Assembly: GCA_016081115.2 (NCBI GenBank)
Contig: JABTTQ020002621.1
Coordinates: 744,001 to 808,000, forward strand
DNA from: Rehmannia glutinosa
Lineage: Eukaryota > Streptophyta > Magnoliopsida > Lamiales > Orobanchaceae
Direction: 5' to 3'
DNA length: 64,000 nucleotides
Shown here piece after piece: positions 1-10,952 of this stretch. Below the pieces are notes generated by a model. The model saw only the letters and a list, made by a program, of their open reading frames with translations, was not told where the DNA came from and did no database searches. Each line of letters opens with the position of its first letter. Position 1 is the stretch's first letter. The position numbers and the translations under genes are program-made.

Positions 1-923
1 TGATTTAAAAGTAAAATTACAACTTACAATTTACAAAATGAAAAATTCTAAGATATTACAATTCCAAAGTACAATTTAAAAACAAAATTACAAAGTCCCA
101 CGAAGACGTTTGAGCTTGACCATCACACGAGCGGTGGGATTATGAACAAAACAAAGAGCCTCCCAAGAAGTACGAACCAAGTCCAAGAAACTCAAGTGTT
201 TCACCGACATATTCGAAATCGAAAAGGGTAGGACCTTTGTGCATCAAGAGAACAAGAGACCAAAATCGGATGATGATCGAAGAAATTCGAGGAATGAATA
301 TTGCTTCCACCCATTGCCAAAGAGAGGATAACCAATACTAGCGAGCCATCTCCAATCTCGCTTGAATCGGGCGTGTCGAGTACGAGTCAAACACCAAGTA
401 AAGGGTTTGCCACGGTGTGAACCGAATGTAAATCCCCATTGTCCATAAAATGGCAAAAATCTTGACAAGCGAACGAGACACGATACTACTACCAAGATGC
501 TCATGATTGCCCAAGACAAACATTAAAATTGTCCAACACCATAAAATTGGTCGGACTAAGAGTAACCAAATCGGCGTGCCAAATGATCACCACGAGCATG
601 CGCGAAACCCACATGAAAGGTAATCTGCAGAATAATACCCTGGTCCGACAAATAAACCTCTTTGCATTATATTCACATCCCGCTGAAAAAACCAAATATC
701 AGTTTACAAAAGTCCGAAAATTTTGCGTGACAAAATTTAAACCAGAAGAATGCCAATAAGAATTCGAAACAACACTCAAATTCACATTAGGTTCCGCAAT
801 AGCCACGAGAGAAGGATTATGGCGTCGACACAAATCCCTAAGAACATTGCGTGAAGTAGTGTTTCCTATCCCTCGAATATTCCGAAAAGACAATTCATTG
901 AGAATGGGTGGTGAATTAATCAC
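1..923 (-). pseudogene. LINE ORF2 N-terminal endonuclease remnant
   Basis: Translation from 923 downward gives the start of a plant LINE endonuclease/exonuclease/phosphatase domain: a 'NIRGIGNTTSRNVLRDLCRR' segment, then 'NPSLVAIAEPNV', the family's catalytic-glutamate strand (usually E-T or E-P). After frame changes come a 'FNVCLG..EHLG' stretch, matching the G-D-F-N metal-binding motif region, a 'KPFTW' strand (family F-T-W) and finally 'SSSDFGLLFS', where the family has S-D-H. The catalytic His position reads F here, and the domain is spread over at least three frames, so it is inactive. The reverse transcriptase would lie left of base 1. Confidence 0.72.
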
Positions 924-1520
924 GGTGAATGCGCGGAATAATTAGCTTCAGGATTATCGATAATGGCAACCAAAGAGGCGATCGGGAGCCAAAGATTTGG
1001 TAGGTCCCAAGGGGTGTGGTGTAAGGTTTAGAAGGGGGTTGAATAAACCTTACCAAATTTTCGATTTTAGTCCTTTTGAATAATTCAACGAGTTGACTCA
1101 AATCGATCGTGTCCTACGAGGGACGTTAAGTTGGATATTCACTAAGTTTCCCACTCAATGAGACTCGATGGAGTTGTTAATAGTATAACTCGGTTGCTCA
1201 AGCCAAATATTTAACTTAGTTGATTGGGTTTTTAACAAAACGGAAGACTTAACACCCTTTTGGTTAATTTAAAGCATGTTTTTAACACTTGTATTAGCAC
1301 TTAGTTAATTATCAGTTGGATAGCGATTTAACTAACGGAGATATAAAGTAAATGCGAGAAAAGTAAGTCTTTGAAAGTAAATTGACACAAGTATTTTATA
1401 GTGGTTCGAGGATGGGGTAATTCCTCTAATCCACTCTTCTCCAACTCTGGAAGAATCCACTAAGTAATGGATCGGGTTACAAAGTAGTTAAGCTGATTGG
1501 TATGATTTTTGCATGTAATT

Positions 1521-2980
1521 TGATATGCATGCGTTAAGCGAGTAAAATGGGTCATATTCATATAAAGTGGAAAAGGTATTATGCTTTGCTCGTTTTGTAG
1601 GAATTAAACGATATTTGTAGAATTTTGGTGACAAATCGGAGCATTGCGGTAAAGGACCGCCAATAATCGGCGAATATATGATGTTTGGAGTTGAATCGAA
1701 GAAGAAGCATTTAATCGGGCAAGAAACGTCCAAACACGCCTGTAATTTCAAAGATCATTTGAGTTTAGTATTTTGGCCATAACTTACTCTACAAAATTGA
1801 TATTGGTGATTCAAGTGGATACGAAAACTAAGAGATAGGGCTACAACTCTTATAAAGACCCCATAAGCAAATTCGGAAGTTTGTGTAATGCATGGCACGT
1901 GAGTCGACGCACGACCTGGTCGTGCGTCATTTCAAAAGTCAGCGATCCCTACGGCCGACGTACGACCCAAAAGCGCCTATGCGGAAAAGTCAGGTTTTGA
2001 CGATTTTTAACTTAGGTTTTGACCCAATGGAAGTATAAATAGAGACGAGGCGGCCCCAAACAAAAAAAACACTGATTTTTGCCCTAGAGAGCGAGAAAAA
2101 GAGCAACCTTCTACCGGAGGATTGGAGAGATTGATCGAGGTCACAACCACGCGCTTGAGGATTGAAGATAGATCGAGAGATCATCGACATCCCTGAGTTT
2201 TCTCATTCCATAGTATCATTTACTTTCGATTAGTTAGATATGAACTTGAATAATTTGTCTATGAATTATTTATTTCCCATGTCTGGCTAAACATCTTGTG
2301 ATTCCCGGGTTTGGGATTAGGTTAATGGATATTTTTGTTGATGTTTAATTGCAATTGAAGTTATTATTTTCGGACCTATTCGAGTACTTTGCTTTATTAC
2401 TTGTTTTATCAAATGGCCATTGGTTTAACTTGCTTTGATGTATTGATTCATAATTCGAGAGATGAGTTTCAATACTAGATCTGTGAGTACTTGACGGGGA
2501 ATATTTGCAAGATTGATAAGTCTGTGAATATTTGTGAGGATTTATGATCTCTTGTGCTTTTAGGAGTTGGATATCTTATGTGGAGTAGAGATGTTAGCAT
2601 AGATAATCCAATCAACGTTTTTACACACATCTCGAGAGAGAGGGTAAAATACTTTCATGATTGTCTTATAGGGAAGAATAATAATAACTTTGCTTGTGAT
2701 TAATTTGATGACAAAAGAGGATATTAATGAAACCATAACCCTGGAATCTATTCATCTCCTTGATCTTTCAATCAACTTTTACTTTGTCTTTTTAGGATAA
2801 ATTTTTGTCTTGCTTTTATAAAACCAATCACCTAATTTCGATCGTCTAGATAAAAATAAGACTATTACAATCCCAATACTTAGTACATTAATTTATTAGT
2901 CTCTGTAGATTCGACTTTGCCAACCCTATTCTATAAACTACACCGTACACTTGCGGTGAAGCTAAAAATAAGGCGAACAT
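1521..2980 (+). mobile_element. Solo LTR, Ty3/gypsy-like
   Basis: The block begins TGATATGCATGC, carries a promoter with TATAAATAG at 2034, and ends near 'ACACCGTACACTTGCGGTG..GCGAACA', an ending style known from plant Tat/Athila-type LTRs. The 5-bp word TAATT lies at 1516-1520 and again at 2981-2985. The last base before the right copy is T rather than the expected A of CA, so the end is uncertain by one or two bases. No primer site or polypurine tract is seen on either side, so it is a solo LTR. Confidence 0.6.
2034..2042 (+). promoter_or_regulatory. TATA box of the solo LTR
   Basis: TATAAATAG followed by a GA-rich leader, in the position expected for the LTR promoter. It may still fire toward 3000, but nothing coding lies downstream. 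Confidence 0.5.
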
Positions 2981-4060
2981 TAATTGTCTAGAGACAACCT
3001 TGTTCACACAACTAGCTTCTCTTGCGACTCAACTTCTTCACAAGGCGTGCCTTGCTACTTCAACTCACTTTTAAGTACTTGGATTTGATCACGAAGCCCT
3101 CCAACAAACTTGAATCGGTTCGACCTTGAACGTTTATACAATCCTTCAACTTGGAATGTAGACCCTTTTGATCTTCAAATGTTTCCTCTTCAAGTGATTG
3201 AAGTTGTCTCTCCTTCACATCTTGTGTTGGATCGAGTTTTTTTCGAGTTTTAGGCTTGAGGAATATCTTGAAATGCTTTGAGAATATTGTAGGTTAATTG
3301 CTTTAATAATAATTGCTCTTGTTGGAGTTCGAGGTAACCTTTCTCAAATGCTTCCTCAACCTTTTATAGTGTATATTTGAAATTTGCCCGTTGAAGAGAT
3401 AATTTAGTTTCAAATGTCACTTTGTGTTCGTTGGCTTGTCTTTTCTTGGTACGCAACCCTTGTGATGTTGACCTTTCCTCGTATTAATTGGTTCTCCGGC
3501 CTTGCGAGTTCGACACAAGATGCGTATTTTCCATTGGCTCATTCCTTTTGCATATTTTTGGGCCAAACACTTTAAGACCTAGCGAACTTGACATATTACT
3601 ATATCGAGTGACATTCATGACTTTATTCCAACGGATCTAATCAGTTGTCTTGACTTGATCGCTATCTTTACCTCGGGTGACTTGAGTCCGCTCCAATCGG
3701 AGGATTGACTCAACTATCACTTCAACCCGATAGACTTGGCTTCTTATGTTGACTTGACCGACACTTTCTCAGCGAGTTGTTCCTCATCCGACTCTCCTTG
3801 ATCGAGTCCTTGACTTCCTTCATGGCCATATACTCGGTGACACGTGAGTCTTCATTCCAATTCGCATTGACTTCTTGCATTCTTGACTTGGTGACTTCAC
3901 TCGGCTCTTCCAATCCTATCTATTACAATCGAGAATTACAAGAAAATGGGATGCCAACTTTCTAGTTTAAGTTTTACATAGTATCGTCAAAATATAACAA
4001 ATAAATTTCCTATGATTCATTCTCCGAGTAATCCCCCATTTTTCTTTAAGCTGGTAGGTC

Positions 4061-5725
4061 AAGAGTCTTGGGACCATCGGAATCCTTAGTAATCTTGAAT
4101 TTATTAAGAGGAGGCAAACGACCTCTTTTAATATCCATTAAAAGACGATGTTTAGAAAAATCAAGAGATTTTTCCCGAATAGCATGACAAAGATGTCGAA
4201 TGGGTTTTTCTAAGTGAAGTGGCGAATTGTGTGAGGTGTTTTGAATATCAAAAAGTGGGCGGATCGTGAGATTTAGAAGCACCAGGCATGGAATCCAAAG
4301 TACTTTTGTCATGCCGGGCGAAAAAGAATTACCCAAAGTGATCCCTTTGGATGTATGAGCGAGTGGTCATGGGGTATAACCGCGAGGAAGAGGGTCATCC
4401 CCGCGGAGGAGGCCGCATTATCCATTGAGTTCACAGCTGACCTTACCTTTATCATTGGGATGATTACAGGACGATATTCTTTACGAACACGAGACCGACC
4501 CCTAGAAATAGAAGGTGGGCGTTTAGGATCAACATGAGGTTGATTCGGGGTATAATTGAAATTGTAACGACGAAAGCCCTGGAATGGCCTATGATACTAC
4601 ATTGCGAACAAAAATCAAAGTTTTTCATAACTCAATGAAACAAATGATCGTGTCCCACTCTTTCAATCACAACATGATCTTGTAAAGGTTTTGCGGATCA
4701 ACCTCCACAAGGACACGAACAAAATGACCTAAAGAACCATTAAGGGATTTAGAATCCTCTTGAATAGGATTTCCCACAACCTTGGCTATGCTCATAATAA
4801 CATTAGGATCCCGATTACTCAAAACTTAGCTCAAATATCCTCACCTGCATAAAGTAGCAATCGAAGTGTTAACCTTATAGGGGTTAAAATTCGGGACCCA
4901 ATGGGACAAACGAATAGACCAGGATTAAGTTGCCATGAAGAACGCAAAGCCACCCGTGGACGATCCAAACCGAAGAGGATTTAATGCAAAAATAACCCTT
5001 TCCCAACGATATTAATTTCCAATCCCCTTGTATTTTCCATAATTTGAAAGGTGGTTTTGAAGGGGAATCAAAGCCCATGGTTTACTACATTTGCCCAATA
5101 GCTTTGACCAATCAAAGTATGCAAAAATTCCGTAGTACGTTGTTTATACCAATTTTCATCAATAGTAATAGAAAAGTACTCACCCTTTTTAACGAGTGTC
5201 CGGGATAGAATTAATGCATCCATTAACCATATTAGCATATGACAAATTATTACCAGGATTAGGCGTACTGGGATAACATTGTTGGGAACGGAGTTGCTAG
5301 GGATAGAACTACCTGTATGAACATGATTCAATAATGGGAAACATTGGGATAATCTGCGATAGAGGAAGTGGCACCACCTAATTGGTCTATCTTTGGGTTG
5401 TTATGTTGCACTTGGGACCGCATGAAGAACATCACCTGGAAAAGAGCGCATGTGATGGTGGCCCGGGGCCATCACCCCGTGGGAGGGCGGCGAGGCGGAA
5501 GGAATAGCAACCCTCCCCCAAAAGGACATAGAGGGGGACGGGCCCCCGTGGACAACGCGACCATGGGGTAGAGGTGGCCGCCTCTTTTATAACCTCCTTA
5601 TCCAACAAGGAAGCTTGTCCGCCATGGGATGGAGTCAGGGAGGAGGCAAAAAGATAGCAATCCATCAGGACCAAGCCCTTGTCGACCATGCCTGGTGGAG
5701 TTTCAATCGCCTTTGAGGTTGGCAA
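4061..5725 (-). pseudogene. LINE ORF1 remnant (DUF4283-type RNA-binding domain)
   Basis: The clearest part lies at about 4750-5260. A 'GEYFSITIDENWYKQRTTEF' strand is followed, one frame on, by 'LWKIQGDWKLISLGKGYF' and a 'VWIVHGWLCVLHGNL' segment. This order (helix, W-x(4)-D-x-L-G-x-G-Y-F, then the G-P-W-like region) is that of DUF4283, the N-terminal domain of plant LINE ORF1 proteins. The C-terminal part (4061-4336) is a basic, open stretch that runs into the insertion at 4051. Frameshifts separate the parts. ORF1 proteins bind the LINE RNA; this copy cannot be translated as one product. The exact start is uncertain. Confidence 0.7.
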
Positions 5726-6125
5726 GCAAATGGTATGAAGTTGGATGGCGGTTGGACTCCACCATGGACATGGCTATGAAGGTCGACCGATATGAAGGTT
5801 TTTCCGAAACCCTAGTATTTGCAGAGACGATGATATGTCTTTGTGAAGGCGCACTCAAATTGTATGTTGTCATGGAGATGGAGGATCGCACCGATGGCCT
5901 TGAAGATCCGTCAAAACTCTGATTTTGCCGGCCGTCCGTGCAACTAGATTCGAATGAGGCGTGATAGATGGATGATTTCGAGAAGAGGGTGCAACAAAAT
6001 TCGAAGTTAATCCGTAGAGAGACGACCCGCCATGGAGATCGTCGGAAGCGGTGATCGGAGATGGCTAAAGATCACCGGACCATGGAGGATTGCATGTTTA
6101 GGGTTCTTGAATTTTGAGTCGGTCG

Positions 6126-6592
6126 CTCAAAAAAAAAATGACTTCGGGTTTCTAATTGTTTTCTAAATAATTCATTAGACTAATAGCTTATTAGATCAAG
6201 GACGGAGACTTGAGAAAATGAAGACTAAGGGGCGATGTTTATTTTTCTTGACACTAATAGATAAATAGGTAATTTTTATTTTCATAGAGTGGCAAAATTA
6301 TAATATTTTAGTAATGTTATATATAAAAAGTTATACTAATTATGAAAAAAATTTGAAGTCGATTGGCGGCCGCTAACTACATCCCGATTAGATGGTTAAT
6401 GAAATGAAGCCTTTGTTGTAAAAATCCATGTCTAGTCCCGATTAGTCTCCGCCTAATCTCACCCGTCTAACCATACCAAGACTCAGTATAGGCGCTAGAC
6501 CTCAGCTTTGCCGCTTTGACTAGCGCGGCTTTTACCAACATCGTGAAGCCCTCCACGTAGGGAAATGCGGCATGTCGGGTTTATTATATATA
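6126..6592. other. Non-coding, with a degenerate GC-rich MITE-like block
   Basis: No gene is seen. 6360-6560 is GC-rich, with words such as 'CTCCGCCTAATC' and 'TAGGCGCTAGACC' that resemble the interior of the element at 7801-8335. It is probably a decayed relative. No clean ends or target duplication were found. Confidence 0.35.
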
Positions 6593-6847
6593 CAAGTTGT
6601 GACATTAGAGTGTAGTTCATAGATAAACTATTGAAAATGATATTTGACTTGTCGAGATTATTTTGGGGTCTTTAGTATATTCATTATAATTGTCGTACTT
6701 GGCTTATTTTACCGTTATTATTTTTATAATTTTATTGAGCATATTTTACTGAAATTGTTTTGTGAGTTTCGATATCTATCTATGAGGCGACATATTAATT
6801 AGGCAAGTCGCTTACTTCTTGCTTCTATCTTCCTTTAATATTAATAT
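6593..6847 (+). repeat. Diverged duplicate of SPH spacer (segment 1; mate about 50130-50390)
   Basis: Collinear matches with 50130-50390 include 'GAAAATGATATTT', 'CGAGATTATTTTGG', 'TTTTATTGAG', 'GTGAGTTTC/GCGAGTTTC' and 'TTGCTTCTAT..TTCCTT'. The match stops where the insertion at 6848 begins and resumes at about 8384. Confidence 0.65.
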
Positions 6848-7578
6848 GACAAAGACTTGGGTTAGACCGCCTAACGGGTTTTTTTCGTTAGGTGGACGGA
6901 TCTAGCCTGACCGGATTTTTGTAATTTCATGCAGGTAGCATTTTTGTAATATTCTTGGGTGGTGACATAGGATCTACGGACCGGTAGAATTTTTGTAATA
7001 TTAGGAGCCTTTTAAAGTATTAGTTTTCCCCTTAAAAGTATTAGTAGTACATCCGAAAAGTATTAGTAAGTACATCCGAAAAGTATTAGTAATCCCCTTG
7101 AACAATATTTTTAATAGTCCTCATGAAAAATATTAAACTTTTACCTCAAAAGTATTAGTAATAATCCACCTAAAATGTATTAATTGTATCCCATTGAAAA
7201 ATATTAGTTTTCCCTAGAAAAGTATTAGTAATCCCTGGAAAGTATTAGTAACCCCTTGAGCGAGAGCTTTTTTAGTAATTCTCATAAAAAGTATTGTTTT
7301 TTTTTAAGGCAAAAGTCTTAGTATTCTCCTAAAACGTATTAATAATCTTATTGAAAAGTATTAGGTTTTTCGATTAAAGGTATTTTAGAATTTCTCTTGA
7401 AAAAGTATTAGTAGTCCTCCCAAAAAGTATTAGTATCCTTCCTAAAAAGTAGTATCGGTCAACGGATGTTGTTGTTTTGATGTTAGTGGTTGTCGGGTCA
7501 ATAGGCGGATTGACCGCTGGTCAGGTATTTGGATCCGTCTAACGAATTAGATCTTTAGACGATGGCAGAGACTAACCC
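6848..7578. mobile_element. Probable DNA transposon remnant flanked by TATTAATAT
   Basis: TATTAATAT occurs at 6839-6847 and 7579-7587, exactly where the alignment to the spacer duplicate breaks. Both ends carry GGGTTAG (6859 forward, 7572-7578 reversed) and a 'CGTTAG..GACGGATC' block in inverted order, an imperfect inverted repeat. The AT-rich target word could match by chance. No coding content is seen. Confidence 0.4.
7012..7455 (+). repeat. Variable repeat array with core AAAAGTATTAGTA
   Basis: About fifteen irregularly spaced copies of a core close to AAAAGTATTAGTA, separated by 8-20 bases usually rich in C or T ('ATCCCCTTG'-like). It lies inside the element at 6848-7578 and explains most of its interior. 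Confidence 0.75.
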
Positions 7579-7800
7579 TATTAATATATATTCTCGCAAT
7601 TCGCAATAAATATCGTTTTGGTTGATCAATAATATTTTTTCAAAAGTTACGTTTGATATTTTCAAGGCTAAGTAGTAAATGTTTTTGAAACTACTCTTAT
7701 ACCTATTAATTCATCTAGTAAATGTATTTATTGTGTCTCATTTTCCAACCAATATTAATAAGGGTATATTTGGCATTTTATCATGTTCCTTAATTATATA

Positions 7801-8335
7801 CGTGTTCTAAAAATCCCCCCAGGCGGCCGCCAGGCGGGTCTAGCGCTAGCGGCCACCAGCGCCGGATTTTTGCCTGGCGGTCGGGGCCTGGCGGAGCCAG
7901 GCGCCCTATATGTTTGTTTTTTCGAAATCCTAACAAAACGACTCGACTAGTGAAAGTAGCAATGACGGCTCCAAAATTCATTTAATCGAAATTGAATATA
8001 TATAATTTTCTTAATAAAAAAATGAAACAAAATTTTATGGAAATCTTTCTATTGATAATTTGATATTATATAAATCAATGCAATATTTGTTAATGTATTG
8101 TATTTTAGATTATTTGTAATTTTATTAGATTATTGGTGTTGAATTACTTTAAAGTTTAAATATTAGATATGTTCAAAAATAATTTAAATATCATTTATAG
8201 ACTTTCTGATTATGTATTATGGGAATTATTCATAAAATTGTATATATATTTAAGGCTCCGCCTAGTCCCCACCGAGTCTCTAGGCGCTAGGCCCCTATCC
8301 GCCGCCCGACTAGCGCCTACACTTTTTAGAACACG
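7801..8335. mobile_element. hAT-type MITE with 13-bp inverted repeats
   Basis: The left end CGTGTTCTAAAAA is matched exactly, inverted, by the right end TTTTTAGAACACG. The flanking 8-bp words are ATTATATA (7793-7800) and ATTATATG (8336-8343), one mismatch, fitting the 8-bp duplication of hAT elements. The interior is GC-rich near both ends and AT-rich in the middle, with no transposase. Confidence 0.72.
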
Positions 8336-8383
8336 ATTATATGTGTTTTTTTTTCTAAACGATTCGTATTGTGAACTGGGCTG

Positions 8384-8584
8384 ATTCTCAAGTTTTTGCA
8401 ACGAGTTCTTCTTGAAAACAGAGTCAATCATATAATTGACATATGAACATGTGTGGAAGTGTATTTTTGATTGATGGATAATATATATCTTACGTTTTTA
8501 AGCTTATAGATGTGATTGTGATTTGTTTGAAGTCTTGGTGATTGTTAAATTGATTGTTTGATCAAACTAATAAGAAATTATTAG
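8384..8584 (+). repeat. Diverged duplicate of SPH spacer (segment 2; mate about 50382-50905)
   Basis: Shares 'CAGAGTCAA.CATATA', 'AGATGTGATTGTGATTTG' and 'CAAACTAATAA.AAATTATTAG' with 50400-50910. It ends exactly where the large LTR element begins (8585), so the mate shows what the site looked like before insertion. Confidence 0.68.
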
Positions 8585-9101
8585 TGTTTGCAAATATGGG
8601 TCAAAATATAAATCACATTCTTGCACATAAAGTATGGATCGAGTATACATGTTTGCGGTGGAACTATCGATTCACATAGTCAAGATTGAACCCGTCTACA
8701 AGCTTCCTTTTGATCCATGATTAGCTATCTACAAGCCTTCTCTTGGTTGAACCTAAAAAACGAACAAACCCCGTAGATTGGTTGAACCACGAACAAGATC
8801 ACGAACCGCCTTTTCGTTGGTGTAAATAAGTAAAAGAGTTATTCACTTTGATGTGCACACCTTAAACCTTTGGAGAACTTTGGTGATGCTCCAAAAAAAA
8901 AAGCAGAGAAAGAAATTTTAAGAGAGAGATTATTCTTTCTATGTGTAGGAAACATTCGATTACTTAGTCGATTGTAAGGAGAGATATCAATACATGTCTC
9001 AATCCCCTATATCAATTAGAGTCTGATGGGAGAGGTTTCTAGATAAACCTCATCTAAATAGGACTCACTATTATCTCAAATATGGATTCAACCTAATTGC
9101 A
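8585..9101 (-). repeat. 3' LTR of the outer element
   Basis: 517 bp, matching 22764-23279 throughout with scattered substitutions. Shared words include 'TTGATCCATGATTA' and 'CACGAACAAGATCACGAACC'. Confidence 0.82.
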
Positions 9102-9118
9102 CCCAATATCTCCCACTC
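9102..9118 (-). other. Polypurine tract of the outer element
   Basis: On the minus strand this reads GAGTGGGAGATATTGGG directly before the LTR start TGCAATTAGG, the usual copia-type arrangement. Confidence 0.65.
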
Positions 9119-9544
9119 ATACATATTTGACTCGACTCATTCGAATCACATCTTCATAGTTATCATCTCACGTCTCTTCTTTCATACGGGGAATAAAGCG
9201 TGCGATCAAGCGCGAAAGTAAAGGTGAGGAAAGTTATATTAAGTCATCACCAAACTACCATAACCCTACAACTCAATAACTCGCTATGTACCCCAAACTA
9301 AGTGGTCGACTCATCAATCATCTCTAGATCCCTCAATGAAATAAATAGAGCATGCTCGACTCACACAAATATATTTCTATATTCATGACTAGTACGCTGG
9401 GCTATGAATCATAGAACATAAGTGTGTCACCAATTAATTCTTTTCGGCCCCACATGCCAATTACCTTGGTCTTGATGACTTTCCTAGACATACTCCGACA
9501 TGCCGAATCACACATAGCCATTAGATACATGCTAAAGTAGTGTT
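9119..9544 (-). other. Outer-element interior, distal part, non-coding
   Basis: No open frame or domain is seen. It ends at the target site GTGTT (9540-9544) of the nested element. Confidence 0.6.
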
Positions 9545-10156
9545 TGTTTGATAAATATTTTTATCATGATTTTGATGATTTTGTTTTAAAGAGTTTTTAC
9601 ACGAAACAATGTTTTTAAATGTTGTCCAAATACTCCCGATTGTTTTAAAATGTTTTACTAATTTTTTGGAGTATTTCTTGAAGTTTATTTTTCAAAAATT
9701 GGACAACACTTCGTCTGCGCGTTCGACCGGCCGCCCTATGGGGAACCTGCACTGAAGATGTGTTTTGAAACAAAAATGAGACAGTAAAAATACGAGAGGT
9801 CGGTCGGTCGACTGGCGTCGACCGTCGCCCAGCGTAGCCGTACAGACTGGGAGCAATTTCTTAAAACAGAACTCCCGACTCTTTTTTTCTTGTTGCTCGG
9901 CCAGGTCCAACACAGGTCGACCGGTCGGACCCCTGTCGGCGGCCGCCTGTGTAAATTTGTGGTTTTATTTTCAAACGTCTATTTCTACGCGATTGGTCGC
10001 CCTATTCTTTTGATGACAAATTCTAACCGTTATGCGGCGAGACCAACTTTTCTTAAATTGTGGGATTGATTCTAACAATTATATTCTTGATTTTAATTGC
10101 ATTTTTCTATAGATTTTCAATCCCCAAGAGCGATCTATCCATGATCAATCATCTTC

Positions 10157-10165
10157 TATAAATAG
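10157..10165 (+). promoter_or_regulatory. TATA box, 5' LTR
   Basis: TATAAATAG, followed after about 30 bases by an A-rich leader (ACATAGAAGAC). Conserved at 16205-16213 in the other LTR. Confidence 0.7.
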
Positions 10166-10401
10166 AGGAAGTTTTGGAATAACATAGAAGACAATTGAGA
10201 TACAACACAACAAGATACATTTAAGAAAACACAGTGGTTCTTCTTTGTTACTATTCTTGTTGTAATTTGCTAGCTTATCACTTTCACATCTTGAGATCTA
10301 GGCTTTATTTCTTGATTACACATGCACTCAAATTGTATTATTTATTATTGAGTTGTAATCTTGATTTTGTGGTCATCATTCAACACAAGATATCCTTGTG
10401 A

Positions 10402-10682
10402 GTGTTCTTGTGGTAAGGACACACTTGGGTGATCTAGGTGTTAGGTGTTAGAAGGTTATGGTAATCTTCTTATTGAAGAGCGTGGTGCTCTTGAGGTGTT
10501 TGAAGAATTTGATGTTCTTCAAGATTGAAGATTGTGGTAATCTTCACAAGGTGCCGTTGAAGGAAGATTGTGGTAATCTTAAAGGGAGATTGTGGTAATC
10601 TCTAAGGTGGTGTTGAAGAAGAGTGTGGTGCTCTTCAAGGTGATGTTGTAAGGTGATGTTGTATTAATTTTGGTAATTAATA
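10402..10682 (+). other. Array of nine short hairpins with NTGGT pentaloops (5' LTR)
   Basis: Nine perfect or one-wobble inverted repeats with 5-nt loops lie at 10402-10422, 10450-10470, 10476-10492, 10502-10520, 10526-10546, 10564-10580, 10586-10602, 10618-10636 and 10662-10682. Stem arms are 6-8 nt and differ between hairpins (for example TGAAGATT/AATCTTCA, GAGATT/AATCTC, AAGAGC/GCTCTT, TATTAATT/AATTAATA). Loops read GTGGT six times, ATGGT, TTGGT and TTGAT. The array lies downstream of the TATA box, so it should be in the RNA (R/U5 region). A role in packaging, dimerisation or translation control is possible but only inferred. Confidence 0.8.
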
Positions 10683-10903
10683 AAATTTGTTTTTCTTTTT
10701 GAAATCCATCCCGGATATCTTGGGGTGGTAGAGGCTTAGGCCCTAGGTGGGTTGAACCTCTATAAATCGATGTGTGTTATTTACTTCCCGCATCTTTACT
10801 ATTTTCTTGGCTTGTTTGATTCGAAAAATAGGGCATAATCAAGAAAATGGAGATAATCTATTCACCCCTCCTCTAGATTATCGTAGCCGCTTGGACTTAC
10901 AAG

Positions 10904-10916
10904 TGGTATCAAAGCC
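10904..10916 (+). other. Primer binding site, inner element
   Basis: TGGTATCAAAGCC, two bases after the LTR end, complementary to the 3' end of initiator tRNA-Met with one difference from the common TGGTATCAGAGC. Confidence 0.85.
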
Positions 10917-10952
10917 AAACTCTTTGGCAAGCTCGTTCCACATCGCGAGTAA

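Larger units (their letters stand above)
1007..4051. mobile_element. Unclassified insertion in the LINE with 9-bp target duplication
   Basis: TGGTAGGTC occurs at 998-1006 and 4052-4060. Joining the flanks through one copy restores the LINE frame. Without the nested solo LTR the insert is about 1.6 kb and has no recognisable protein. Its left end has a G-rich 'GAAGGGGGTTGAATA' block near 1030 and a 'GTGGTTCGAGGATGG' block near 1400. A 9-bp duplication is typical of MULEs, but I see no terminal inverted repeats, so the class stays open. Confidence 0.55.
1..6125 (-). mobile_element. L1-type LINE retrotransposon, degenerate, 3' part outside window
   Basis: Read on the minus strand, the element starts with a GC-rich leader near 6125, runs through an ORF1 remnant (about 5725 to 4061) and enters the apurinic-type endonuclease domain of ORF2 (923 down to 1), leaving the window before the reverse transcriptase. 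The two halves are separated by a foreign insertion at 1007-4051. Removing the insertion and one copy of the 9-bp repeat TGGTAGGTC restores one continuous reading frame across the junction, so this was one element. Several stops and frameshifts show it is dead. Assignment rests on the ORF1 and endonuclease signatures described in the separate entries. Confidence 0.75.
9545..10901 (+). repeat. 5' LTR of the inner element
   Basis: 1357 bp. It contains, in order, a CpG-rich block with GTCGACCGGTCGAC-like words (9720-9960), a TATA box (10157), a leader ending in the hairpin array (10402-10682) and the terminal GGACTTACA. It differs from the 3' LTR by indels mostly in the CpG-rich block. Confidence 0.87.

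Noticed and set aside
5368..5922. Plus-strand open frames over the LINE leader
   Set aside because: The DUF4283 signature is on the minus strand, and the plus frames show no domain.
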